Below, piece by piece: positions 1-5,703 of a stretch of 6,327 bases of DNA (the first letter of the stretch is position 1; each line of letters starts with the position of its first letter). The DNA is from Coxiellaceae bacterium (GTDB lineage Bacteria > Pseudomonadota > Gammaproteobacteria > UBA9339): contig PLMI01000166.1 in assembly GCA_003142435.1 (NCBI GenBank), positions 1 to 6,327 on the forward strand, in the 5' to 3' direction. Below the pieces are notes generated by a model. The model had not been told where the DNA came from and made no database searches. It was given only the letters and a program-made list of their open reading frames with translations. A program made the position numbers and the translations under genes.

Positions 1-46
1 TTCTATTTTGCCCCAACATTTTAATTTAACATTTTTAATCTAAATA

Positions 47-81
47 GATTGCAAAGCAATCAATGAGGCCACGAAGTGGCC
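47..81. repeat. Tandem short hairpins (GATTGC/GCAATC, then GGCCAC-GAA-GTGGCC)
   Basis: Two perfect inverted repeats lie five bases apart. The first has 6-bp arms with loop AAA (47-61). The second has 6-bp arms with loop GAA (67-81). They are separated by AATGA and followed by AAATATT. The same order (hairpin, CAAT-type linker, GAA-loop hairpin, AAATATT) recurs at 3567-3616 with unrelated stem sequences. A repeat family with conserved structure is inferred; no coding potential is seen. Confidence 0.75.
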
Positions 82-93
82 AAATATTCATAG

Positions 94-135
94 CCTAGGG
101 TGCTGTTCACGTGATTTTCGTGAACGAACCCTAGG
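94..135. repeat. Large interrupted inverted repeat (cruciform-like)
   Basis: The outer arms CCTAGGGT (94-101) and ACCCTAGG (128-135) are perfectly complementary. The inner arms GTTCACG (105-111) and CGTGAAC (119-125) are also perfect. A small internal loop (GCT opposite GA) and a 7-base apical loop interrupt the structure, giving 15 pairs in 42 bases. It is far more GC-rich than its surroundings. It has no T-run after it, so it does not look like a Rho-independent terminator. It is part of the intergenic hairpin cluster upstream of secG. Confidence 0.7.
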
Positions 136-158
136 TGGAAAACGTGGTAAAAAATATA

Positions 159-171
159 GCCCTGAAAGGGC
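159..171. repeat. GAA-loop hairpin GCCCT-GAA-AGGGC
   Basis: A perfect 5-bp stem closes a GAA loop and is followed by GACATAA. It belongs to the same style of GAA-loop mini-hairpins as 67-81 and 3594-3606. From memory, the string around it (AGCCCTGAAAGGGCGACA) resembles a dispersed intergenic repeat seen in several unrelated bacterial phyla; this needs a database search to confirm. Confidence 0.6.
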
Positions 172-174
172 GAC

Positions 175-209
175 ATAAATTTTTGTACAATATAAAAATT
201 TATTTTTTT
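175..209 (+). terminator. AT-only hairpin with T-run upstream of secG, possible terminator
   Basis: The 10-bp arms ATAAATTTTT (175-184) and AAAAATTTAT (194-203) pair perfectly and run into a stretch of seven T residues. The shape fits an intrinsic terminator for a gene to the left of the window, but the stem has no G-C pairs, so it would be weak. It could also be the edge of the hairpin repeat cluster. Confidence 0.35.
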
Positions 210-245
210 GATTTTTTAAATACATTCACATTTTAGGAATTTTTT

Positions 246-671
246 ATGCAACAGATTATGTTTTTATTACTCATTTTATCAGCTGTGGCACTTGTAGCGC
301 TGATACTATTGCAGCGTGGTAAAGGCGCCGATATGGGCGCTGCTTTTGGTGCTGGTGCTTCCGGAACTTTGTTTGGTAGCGTTGGCTCATTGCCTTTTCT
401 TACCAAACTTACCGTTGCTGTGGCTGCAGTTTTTTTTGGTTCATGTTTAGGGCTGGGATATATAATTGCAAAAGAAGTATCTGTTAAGCCAGCAAGCGTT
501 CTTTCTGCCTTGCCAACATCAGAACAGCAGCAACAACAGCCATTGACAACTAGCTCAGCAATTCCCATCGTTCCTAGTTCAGCTGTAGTATTGCCACAGC
601 AGCAACCAAAGGCGCAAGTAACAAAAGCAAAAACAAAGGCAAAAAAGAAAACCGTTCACAATCACAATTGA
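246..671 (+). CDS. secG: Preprotein translocase subunit SecG with extended C-terminal tail
   Basis: SecG is the small inner-membrane subunit of the SecYEG channel that exports unfolded proteins with SecA. Residues about 3-22 form the first membrane helix. They are followed by the characteristic [13 protein letters not shown] stretch (23-35), a Gly/Ser-rich loop containing SGTLFGS, and a second helix at about 54-74. This order is diagnostic of SecG. The start is supported by AGGA at 235-238, seven bases before the ATG. The protein has 141 residues against about 110 in E. coli. The extra length is a low-complexity tail with a Q5 run (94-98), a second PQQQP and a Lys/Ala-rich end (122-135). The stop lies 17 bases before tRNA-Leu(GAG), so co-transcription is likely. 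The adjacency secG-leuU is also known from E. coli. Identification is firm; the role of the tail is unknown. Confidence 0.95.
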   Translation: MQQIMFLLLILSAVALVALILLQRGKGADMGAAFGAGASGTLFGSVGSLPFLTKLTVAVAAVFFGSCLGLGYIIAKEVSVKPASVLSALPTSEQQQQQPLTTSSAIPIVPSSAVVLPQQQPKAQVTKAKTKAKKKTVHNHN

Positions 672-688
672 TAATTAATATTTTCTCA

Positions 689-774
689 GCCGAAGTGGTG
701 AAATGGCAGACACGCTACTTTGAGGTGGTAGTGGGGTAAAACCCGTGACGGTTCGAGTCCGTCCTTCGGCACCA
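689..774 (+). tRNA. leuU: tRNA-Leu(GAG), resident copy
   Basis: A complete class II tRNA with CCA encoded. The acceptor arms GCCGAAG (689-695) and CTTCGGC (764-770) pair perfectly. The D-stem is GTG/CAC. The anticodon arm is CTACT (715-719), loop TTGAGGT and GGTAG (727-731), giving anticodon GAG at 722-724. A long variable arm with a GGG/CCC stem follows, then a GACGG/CCGTC T-arm around TTCGAGT. It reads the Leu codons CUC and CUU. Its place directly behind secG matches the E. coli secG-leuU order, so this is probably the ancestral copy. A near-identical copy lies at 3624-3709. Confidence 0.96.
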
Positions 775-781
775 ATCAAAC

Positions 782-802
782 AAAATAGATTTGGTCTATT
801 TT
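782..802 (+). terminator. AT-rich hairpin behind the first tRNA-Leu
   Basis: The arms AAAATAGA (782-789) and TCTATTTT (795-802) are perfectly complementary around TTTGG, starting eight bases after the tRNA CCA. It is likely to end the secG-tRNA transcript. A degenerate counterpart (3721-3736) follows the second tRNA copy, which suggests tRNA and hairpin were duplicated together. The remaining 185 bases up to the next gene are AT-rich and hold only the putative promoter listed next. Confidence 0.55.
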
Positions 803-896
803 CCCTTCTTTAAATTTTAAAAAAGCAAAATTCTCTGGTAGATGTTTGATAAATAATAAAAATTTCTCATAAACGCGATTAATTTTAAAATATGAG

Positions 897-928
897 TTAA
901 GTTTTTCTTAAGACTAATATCGTATAAT
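897..928 (+). promoter_or_regulatory. Putative promoter of the ADP-ribosyltransferase gene with inverted repeat
   Basis: A perfect -10 hexamer TATAAT lies at 923-928, about 60 bases before the start codon. The -35 region at the expected spacing (about 900-905) is poor. It coincides with the inverted repeat TTAAG-TTTTT-CTTAA (897-911), which could be an operator or a chance AT-rich palindrome. The weak -35 would fit an activator-dependent promoter, but this is inference. Confidence 0.35.
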
Positions 929-989
929 TAATCATTAAATTCGACGTGAATATTTTTTTAAATAAATTATAGAAATCTACGAGGTAAAT

Positions 990-2237
990 ATGCTACCTAA
1001 AACTCTTGATAGAGAAGGTTATTTTGACTTAATCAAAGGTGCAAAAATAAGGTACAAGAAAGGCAAATTCAGAAATGGTTTTGGATGGCCTCCGACAGGC
1101 CAACCAGATTGGGATAATATGTATCCGCGCCCACTACCATCTGATATAAAAGCCTGCGAAACTCCAAAAAAAATAAGGGATTTTTTATACAGTTATTTTA
1201 GCGATCCTAAACATGCAAAAAATTTAAAAAATCCTTTTTCATTTGAAAGCTATTTATTAGCAGAATTGTGTGCTAATGATACAAATTATGCAAACAAATG
1301 GGCATATTTTGTATCTGTGCCACTAATGCTGTATAAAATAAAGAAGAAGGAAGAAGGGTTATTATTTAGGGGCATTCAAGCGAAGAATATTCGAAATATA
1401 TTTGAAAATGGCGTGGTAGGCGATCTTGATCCACCACCTAAAGAGAATATTATGGCGTATTCGCCAATTGGTTTTTTTGTAAATGGACCAACAGGATTTT
1501 CTGGACTATCTACTACTACGAGCTTCTCGGTAGCTGATTTTTTTGCACAACCCCATGGGTATGTTCTAGTAATTGATTTTGATCAAATGAAGGAACATGG
1601 ATTAAATAACGGAATTGATGTCGGTGCAACCCTGTTAAAGAATGATAAAACTGATGGTCAACTTTTTAATGAACATGAAGTTAAATTTCCAATATCGAAA
1701 ATACCTTCAGATTGTATACTTGGTGCTTACCAGTACACCTTAGATAGTGATAATCCATACATATATTTTAAAAATAGTAATTATGGAGGTCGTTTAGATA
1801 ATGATGATCCAAGGAATCAACACCCAATCAACCCCAGCGAAATAATTGAATCAGATGCTATATTAAAAGCAAGAATAGCTAGAATTATAAAGCTTATTAA
1901 AAAGAAAACGGAAAATGGAGAATGGCAACTTGGCTTTGGTGGTAGTTTTAGTAAAATTTGTCTCGATGGAAAAAAATACCCTGTTCCTGAAGGGATCAGC
2001 CTTATTTATAAGATTGCTAAGGATGATAGTTTGTCTCCAGCATATAAATTAGAAGAGATTAGTAAAATTGCCAAAACAAGAAAAAATCAACATACAACTT
2101 TTTTTGGTCTTGTAGAAAGATCTCCATTAACTCAATATATTTATGCAAAAATTGCAAGTATCGTGGACGGGTTGCAAGAAGACGTACATTTTCACGCTGA
2201 ACCCTGTCCTTTGTTGCTAGAAGCAAATCTCGCGTGA
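990..2237 (+). CDS. Putative mono-ADP-ribosyltransferase (R-S-E type), candidate effector/toxin
   Basis: The protein has 415 residues and no signal peptide or membrane segment. Residues about 122-250 carry, in order, the three hallmarks of R-S-E ADP-ribosyltransferases. The first strand is LLFRGI with Arg127, which would bind NAD+. The STS-type strand is GLSTTTSFSVADFF (Ser174 to Ser178), followed by the core strand YVLVIDF. The ARTT-loop motif is NEHEV, with Glu228-x-Glu230, followed by IPSDCILGAY. This end resembles the EQEV...IPYSQIYGWY region of heat-labile/cholera enterotoxin A. In the family the second Glu is catalytic and an E-x-E pair usually goes with arginine targets. The N-terminal about 120 residues (Trp/Pro-rich at 33-50) and the C-terminal about 165 residues (Lys-rich helices) are not recognised. 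GAGG at 981-984, five bases before ATG, supports the start. It lies between duplicated tRNAs, upstream of an ATPase gene. A translocated effector is inferred; an intracellular toxin or phage-type enzyme remains possible. Confidence 0.72.
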   Translation: MLPKTLDREGYFDLIKGAKIRYKKGKFRNGFGWPPTGQPDWDNMYPRPLPSDIKACETPKKIRDFLYSYFSDPKHAKNLKNPFSFESYLLAELCANDTNYANKWAYFVSVPLMLYKIKKKEEGLLFRGIQAKNIRNIFENGVVGDLDPPPKENIMAYSPIGFFVNGPTGFSGLSTTTSFSVADFFAQPHGYVLVIDFDQMKEHGLNNGIDVGATLLKNDKTDGQLFNEHEVKFPISKIPSDCILGAYQYTLDSDNPYIYFKNSNYGGRLDNDDPRNQHPINPSEIIESDAILKARIARIIKLIKKKTENGEWQLGFGGSFSKICLDGKKYPVPEGISLIYKIAKDDSLSPAYKLEEISKIAKTRKNQHTTFFGLVERSPLTQYIYAKIASIVDGLQEDVHFHAEPCPLLLEANLA

Positions 2238-2362
2238 TAATTTCGTTATGAATTTTATAAAATTGTATTTGAACGGTTACAGAAATAAATTCATTTAAAA
2301 TCAGTGTGTTGCTGAATATTGCGCTAGTAAATTCACCTGTAGTCAAAAATACACGCGAGTAA

Positions 2363-2393
2363 TTTTGACAGAAGTCAAAAAAAGTAGTAAACT
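2363..2393 (+). promoter_or_regulatory. Sigma-70 promoter overlapping an inverted repeat, abutting the ATPase start
   Basis: A consensus -35 TTGACA (2365-2370), a 17-base spacer and a -10 TAAACT (2388-2393, four of six consensus positions) lie directly before the ATPase gene. The expected transcription start, six to eight bases past the -10, falls on the ATG at 2400. The -35 sits in the perfect inverted repeat TTTTGAC-AGAA-GTCAAAA (2363-2380), a possible operator. A further half-site GTCAAAAA lies at 2342-2349, about three helical turns upstream. Confidence 0.5.
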
Positions 2394-2399
2394 TATTTC

Positions 2400-3512
2400 A
2401 TGCTAGATCGTTATCTAATTTCACAAATTCGCGAGGATTTAACGCGAAAAATGGTTTTTGTTGGTGGACCTCGCCAGGTGGGGAAAACAACACTCGCAAA
2501 AAAATTGCTTATAGATGATCAGGGGTATCTAAATTGGGATATTCAAGAGCATCGTGAACGTATTTTGCGACATGAATTTTATCCATCAAAACTATGGGTT
2601 TTTGATGAAATTCACAAATATAGGTTGTGGAGAAATTATTTAAAGGGAGTTTATGATAATAAATCATCGGAGCAACAAATATTAGTTACTGGTAGTGCAA
2701 AGTTAGATTATTACCGATACTCAGGGGATTCTTTACAAGGGCGATATTATTATTTGCGGATGCATCCTTTATCATTAGCTGAGTTAAAGTCGCATTCACA
2801 GGAAGACTTAATGGCACTGTTGAATTTGAGCGGTTTTCCAGAGCCGTTTTTTTCCTCTTCGGAAATCGAGGCACGGCGTTGGTCACGTGAACATAGAAAT
2901 AGATTAATTCGTGAAGATTTAGTGCAGTTGGAAAATGTGCGGAATTTCGGTAGTTTGGAGTTATTATCTTTGCGGTTACCAGAACTAGTAGGTTCTCCAT
3001 TATCAATTAATTCATTACGAGAAGATTTACAATTGAGTCATAAAACTGTTGCTTTATGGTTACAAATTTTTGAAAGATTAAATTCAATATTTCGCCTTTC
3101 TCCCTTTGGTGCCCCTAAAATTAGAGCTGTAAAAAAAGAGCAAAAACATTATCATTTTGATTGGACTTTAGTGCCTGATATGGCATTGCGTTTTGAAAAT
3201 CTTGTCGCTTCTGCTTTATTAAAATGGGTACATTACAGACAGGATGCTTTTGGTGAGGATATAGATTTGCAGTATTTTCGTGATGTCGATGGACGAGAGG
3301 TTGATTTTATTTTGGTTTCTAAAAAAGTTCCTATTTCACTTATAGGATGCAAGTGGAGTGATGGCGAAATTTCGCAATCTTTAAAGTATCTAAAAAAACA
3401 TTTTCCCGAATGTGCTGCTTGGCAAATATCAGCAATTGGCAAGAAGGATTATATCAATGACCACGGAATTAGAGTTTGTCCCGCAGTTATATTTTTAGCT
3501 GATTTAATATAA
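2400..3512 (+). CDS. AAA_14/DUF4143 family ATPase
   Basis: The protein has 370 residues, a normal length for the AAA_14 plus DUF4143 architecture. Walker A is GGPRQVGKTT (22-31, Lys29), Walker B is LWVFDE (65-70, Asp69-Glu70), and a sensor-like strand is ILVTGSA (94-100). A winged-helix-like part (SINSLREDLQLSHKTVALWL) lies at about 202-221. The C-terminal DUF4143 domain keeps GREVDFIL (298-305), but the following strand reads LIGCKWS where family members usually have an acidic residue before C/V-K. Position 316 is Gly (GGA), one base from Glu (GAA), so the PD-(D/E)xK-like site may be inactive. The start at 2400 fits the family's N-terminus, since the next Met (18) would sit right before the P-loop. 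No Shine-Dalgarno is visible. These ATPases are widespread accessory genes with no settled role. The gene lies 162 bases behind the ADP-ribosyltransferase gene and has its own promoter. Confidence 0.88.
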   Translation: MLDRYLISQIREDLTRKMVFVGGPRQVGKTTLAKKLLIDDQGYLNWDIQEHRERILRHEFYPSKLWVFDEIHKYRLWRNYLKGVYDNKSSEQQILVTGSAKLDYYRYSGDSLQGRYYYLRMHPLSLAELKSHSQEDLMALLNLSGFPEPFFSSSEIEARRWSREHRNRLIREDLVQLENVRNFGSLELLSLRLPELVGSPLSINSLREDLQLSHKTVALWLQIFERLNSIFRLSPFGAPKIRAVKKEQKHYHFDWTLVPDMALRFENLVASALLKWVHYRQDAFGEDIDLQYFRDVDGREVDFILVSKKVPISLIGCKWSDGEISQSLKYLKKHFPECAAWQISAIGKKDYINDHGIRVCPAVIFLADLI

Positions 3513-3566
3513 CCTGAATTCGATATAAGTTATTAACCACATATTGAAATAAAATAAAAAATAAAT

Positions 3567-3616
3567 AGCCGTGTTTAATGCGGCTCAATAAAAGCTGCGA
3601 AGCAGCCTAAATATTT
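3567..3616. repeat. Compound hairpin element, second copy (AGCCG/CGGCT then GCTGC-GAA-GCAGC)
   Basis: The first hairpin AGCCG...CGGCT (3567-3585, 9-base loop) is followed by CAATAAAA. The GAA-loop hairpin GCTGC-GAA-GCAGC (3594-3606) is followed by CTAAATATT and a T-run. The order and linkers match the cluster at 47-87 (TAAATAG, CAAT, GAA loop, AAATATT), but the stem sequences are unrelated. Because T6 follows, the GAA hairpin may also act as a terminator for the ATPase gene. Confidence 0.65.
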
Positions 3617-3623
3617 TTTCTCA

Positions 3624-3709
3624 GCCGAAGTGGTGAAATGGCAGACACGCTACTTTGAGGTGGTAGTGGGGTAAAACCCGTGACGGTTCGAGTCCGTTCT
3701 TTGGCACCA
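3624..3709 (+). tRNA. tRNA-Leu(GAG), second copy
   Basis: A complete 86-base tRNA with anticodon GAG at 3657-3659 and encoded CCA. It is identical to the copy at 689-774 except for two C-to-T changes. At 3698 the outer T-stem pair becomes G.U (GACGG/CCGTT). At 3702 the fourth acceptor pair becomes G.U (GCCGAAG/CTTTGGC). All stems still form, so it may be functional. The eight bases before it (TTTTCTCA) are also shared with the first copy. The two copies bracket 2.85 kb of accessory genes, as expected for an island boundary or a segmental duplication. Confidence 0.93.
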
Positions 3710-3720
3710 ACCAAGTTAAA

Positions 3721-3736
3721 ATAGATTTTGATCTAT
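3721..3736 (+). terminator. Hairpin behind the second tRNA-Leu (degenerate copy)
   Basis: ATAGAT (3721-3726) and ATCTAT (3731-3736) pair around TTTG, 12 bases after the tRNA CCA. The shared AAAATAGATTT and TCTAT indicate common origin with the hairpin at 782-802. There is no T-run, so it would terminate poorly. Confidence 0.35.
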
Positions 3737-4037
3737 CAAGTTACAAAGGATTTGGTTCTGCTGTTGGACTAGCTTACATTTTAGGTGAGAAAGATGCCAA
3801 GCTTGATAATTTTGCTAAAGCAAAACAAAAAATATACAAGGTTGATTTTGAACTTTCTACCTTGGCGGTTGGGGAGGAGCCAGCGAGTGCAAAAGATATT
3901 GATTCTCTTCCTTAGAGCAAGAGCATAAAATATTTGAAAACCATAATGGTGAATGTCAGAGCGAGAAAGTAGATGGGGCAAAGGCAACAGGAGATGAGCA
4001 ACTAGCGTCAGGATCTCCTATAGAAGCCTTGACCTAA
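3721..4037 (+). pseudogene. Frameshifted 3' remnant of an effector-like gene (possible kinase fold)
   Basis: One frame is open from the second tRNA to a TAG at 3913-3915. It contains SYKGFGSAVGLAYILGEKDA (3739-3798), then KLDNF and KVDFE (3838-3852). A second frame is open from 3903 (TGA just before) to the TAA at 4035-4037 and reads on as a hydrophilic Glu-rich tail (EQEHKIFENHNGE...ASGSPIEALT). A single indel in the CT-rich run 3903-3912 would join them into a C-terminus of about 105 residues. The order GEKDxKxDN...KVDFE resembles the D...N and D-F motifs of HipA/PI-kinase-like folds found in some Legionellales effectors, but this is a weak resemblance. No start codon with a ribosome site is present, and the 5' part is missing where the tRNA begins. 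It ends 37 bases from the convergent nadE stop. Confidence 0.5.
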
Positions 4038-4120
4038 TTGGATATCTTCGATCAGGCCAAAAGCCGAATAGATATTAAAACCCCGATGTAATTGGATATC
4101 TCCGATCACGACCGAAAGCG
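4035..4120. repeat. Tandem duplication of the nadE 3' end
   Basis: TAATTGGATATCTTCGATCA (4035-4054) recurs at 4089-4108 with one mismatch, 54 bases apart. Weaker similarity continues for about 12 bases (GGCCAAAAGCC against CGACCGAAAGCG). The right copy encodes, on the minus strand, the conserved last residues of NadE (FGRDRRYPI). The left copy lies beyond the nadE stop and would read as FWPDRRYPI. It is a leftover of duplication or of an insertion near the nadE end, and it also supplies the stop codon of the neighbouring pseudogene. Confidence 0.75.
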
Positions 4121-5703
4121 CGTGTCGTAATGCGAATTCCTACAGGAGACTGGCGGCGTTTATATTCGCTTCTATTTACCATTTTGATTACTTTGTCGAC
4201 AGTTTTCGCGTCAAATCCGGCAGCAATAATTACATTTCGTGACTGATCTTGTTCGATATAGCGTTGCAAAATTTGATCAAGTATTTCATATGGTGGTAAA
4301 GAATCAGTGTCTTTCTGACCCGAAGCAAGTTCAGCTGAGGGCGGGCGGTCGATCACGCTTTGCGGAATAACGGGAGAAATGCTGTTTCGGTAATTGGCTA
4401 ATTTATAAACTAGAGTTTTGGGAACATCTTTTAACACACAGAAACCACCAACCATATCTCCATATAAAGTGGCATAACCAACGCCCATTTCACTTTTGTT
4501 GCCTGTGGAAAGAACTATTAGTTTTTTTTTGTTTGAAAAAGCCATAAGCAAAGTAGCGCGGCATCGAGCTTGTAAATTTTCTTCAGTAACGTCAGGTGGT
4601 AATCCTCGAAATTCCGGTTCTAATAATTTTAGAAATTCGCTGAAAACCGGTTCGATAGAAATAAAATGACATTGCACTCCCATGTTTTTAGTTTGCAGAG
4701 CGACAGCATCTTTGCTTATTTGGCTGGTGTACCGCGAGGGCATGAAAATTGTTTCTACTTTATCTTTACCCAATGCATCGGCGGCGATAGCTAAAGTTAA
4801 TGCTGAATCTATGCCTCCTGAAACGGCAATTATAGCGCCTTTGAAGCTGTTTTTTTCTATATAATCACGAACTCCTAATACTAATGCATTGTAAGCAAGT
4901 TCTTCAGTTTTTTTTATAGCTTCTATTTTATTTTTTAAAGGAGAAACTTTTTTTGCGATATTAAATTCTATCGGCATTAAAGTTTCGGTGAAAAATGGCG
5001 CGCGTTGCGTAATTTTGCCATTGGCATCCATTACCATTGAACCGCCGTCGAAAACTAACTCATCTTGCCCGCCAATACAATTTATATAGACTATAGGAAT
5101 TTTACTTTCTTTTACCCGCTGTTTTATGATTTTTTCTCTGGCCAGAGGTTTTTCGATGTCAAATGGCGAAGCGTTTAAACTAAGCATTAATTGTACATTA
5201 TGCTTTTTTGCTTTTGCTATGACAGCTGGAAACCAGAGGTCCTCACAGATAGAAATTCCGATTTTAACGCCGTTGATCGTGGTGAATCCTATTTTATTAC
5301 CCGAATTAAAATAACGCTTTTCATCAAAAACGCCATAGTTTGGCAATTCGATTTTGCTGTATGTTGTAATAATTTTTCCATTGTAGATTACGGCGGCGTT
5401 ATTAAAGCACTTTTTGCCTATTTTATGTGGGTATCCCAGAATGACATAAATATCTTTGACTTCTTTTTGGATAAGGGACAATGCCTCTTGTATTCGCTGG
5501 TATAACTCGGGTCTTAATAGCAAATCTTCCGGCGGATATCCTGATAAAGACAGTTCAGGGAAAATTACAGCATGAGCGCCGTATTTGTCGCGCGCTTCAT
5601 TAGCAGTTGATATTATTTTTTGTGCATTAGCAAGAATTGCGCCAACTGTTGTGTTTATTTGCGCCGCTATGATTTTTAAGGTTTTTGAATTTTTGTTTTT
5701 CAT
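4075..5703 (-). CDS. nadE: Glutamine-dependent NAD+ synthetase
   Basis: It catalyses the last step of NAD+ synthesis, ATP-dependent amidation of deamido-NAD+ with glutamine as nitrogen donor, in the cytosol. The protein has 542 residues, full length for the two-domain form. The N-terminal nitrilase-type glutaminase has the Glu-Lys-Cys triad: Glu50 in FPELSLSGYPPEDLL, Lys117 in YSKIELPNYGVFDE and Cys153 in ISICEDLW. The C-terminal synthetase domain begins near 265, with P-loop SGGIDS (295-300), STGNKSEMGVGYATLYGDM (399-417) and KDVPKT (425-430). It ends with KRRQSPVGIR and FGRDRRYPITSGF. Its ATG overlaps the hemY stop as ATGA (5700-5703) and has no clear Shine-Dalgarno, suggesting translational coupling. 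Its 3' end is partly duplicated downstream. No convincing terminator follows the stop. Confidence 0.96.
   Translation of the reverse strand: MKNKNSKTLKIIAAQINTTVGAILANAQKIISTANEARDKYGAHAVIFPELSLSGYPPEDLLLRPELYQRIQEALSLIQKEVKDIYVILGYPHKIGKKCFNNAAVIYNGKIITTYSKIELPNYGVFDEKRYFNSGNKIGFTTINGVKIGISICEDLWFPAVIAKAKKHNVQLMLSLNASPFDIEKPLAREKIIKQRVKESKIPIVYINCIGGQDELVFDGGSMVMDANGKITQRAPFFTETLMPIEFNIAKKVSPLKNKIEAIKKTEELAYNALVLGVRDYIEKNSFKGAIIAVSGGIDSALTLAIAADALGKDKVETIFMPSRYTSQISKDAVALQTKNMGVQCHFISIEPVFSEFLKLLEPEFRGLPPDVTEENLQARCRATLLMAFSNKKKLIVLSTGNKSEMGVGYATLYGDMVGGFCVLKDVPKTLVYKLANYRNSISPVIPQSVIDRPPSAELASGQKDTDSLPPYEILDQILQRYIEQDQSRNVIIAAGFDAKTVDKVIKMVNRSEYKRRQSPVGIRITTRAFGRDRRYPITSGF

Noticed and set aside
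47..171. CRISPR array
   Set aside because: The palindromes differ in sequence and spacing; there is no repeated unit with regular spacers.
2059..2346. Minus-strand open frame of 95 codons overlapping the end of the ADP-ribosyltransferase gene
   Set aside because: No recognisable domain, no clear ribosome site, and most of it lies antisense to a well-supported gene.
2229..2359. CTCGCGTG (2229-2236) and its complement CACGCGAG (2352-2359) as terminal inverted repeats of a small insertion
   Set aside because: Only eight bases, the left arm overlaps the stop codon of a coding gene, and there is no target duplication or mobility gene between them.
990..3512. ADP-ribosyltransferase and ATPase as a toxin-antitoxin pair
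   Set aside because: They are 162 bases apart with separate promoters; neither the ATPase nor its size resembles a known ADP-ribosyltransferase antitoxin (DarG-type macrodomain or ParS-like), and no small immunity gene lies between them.
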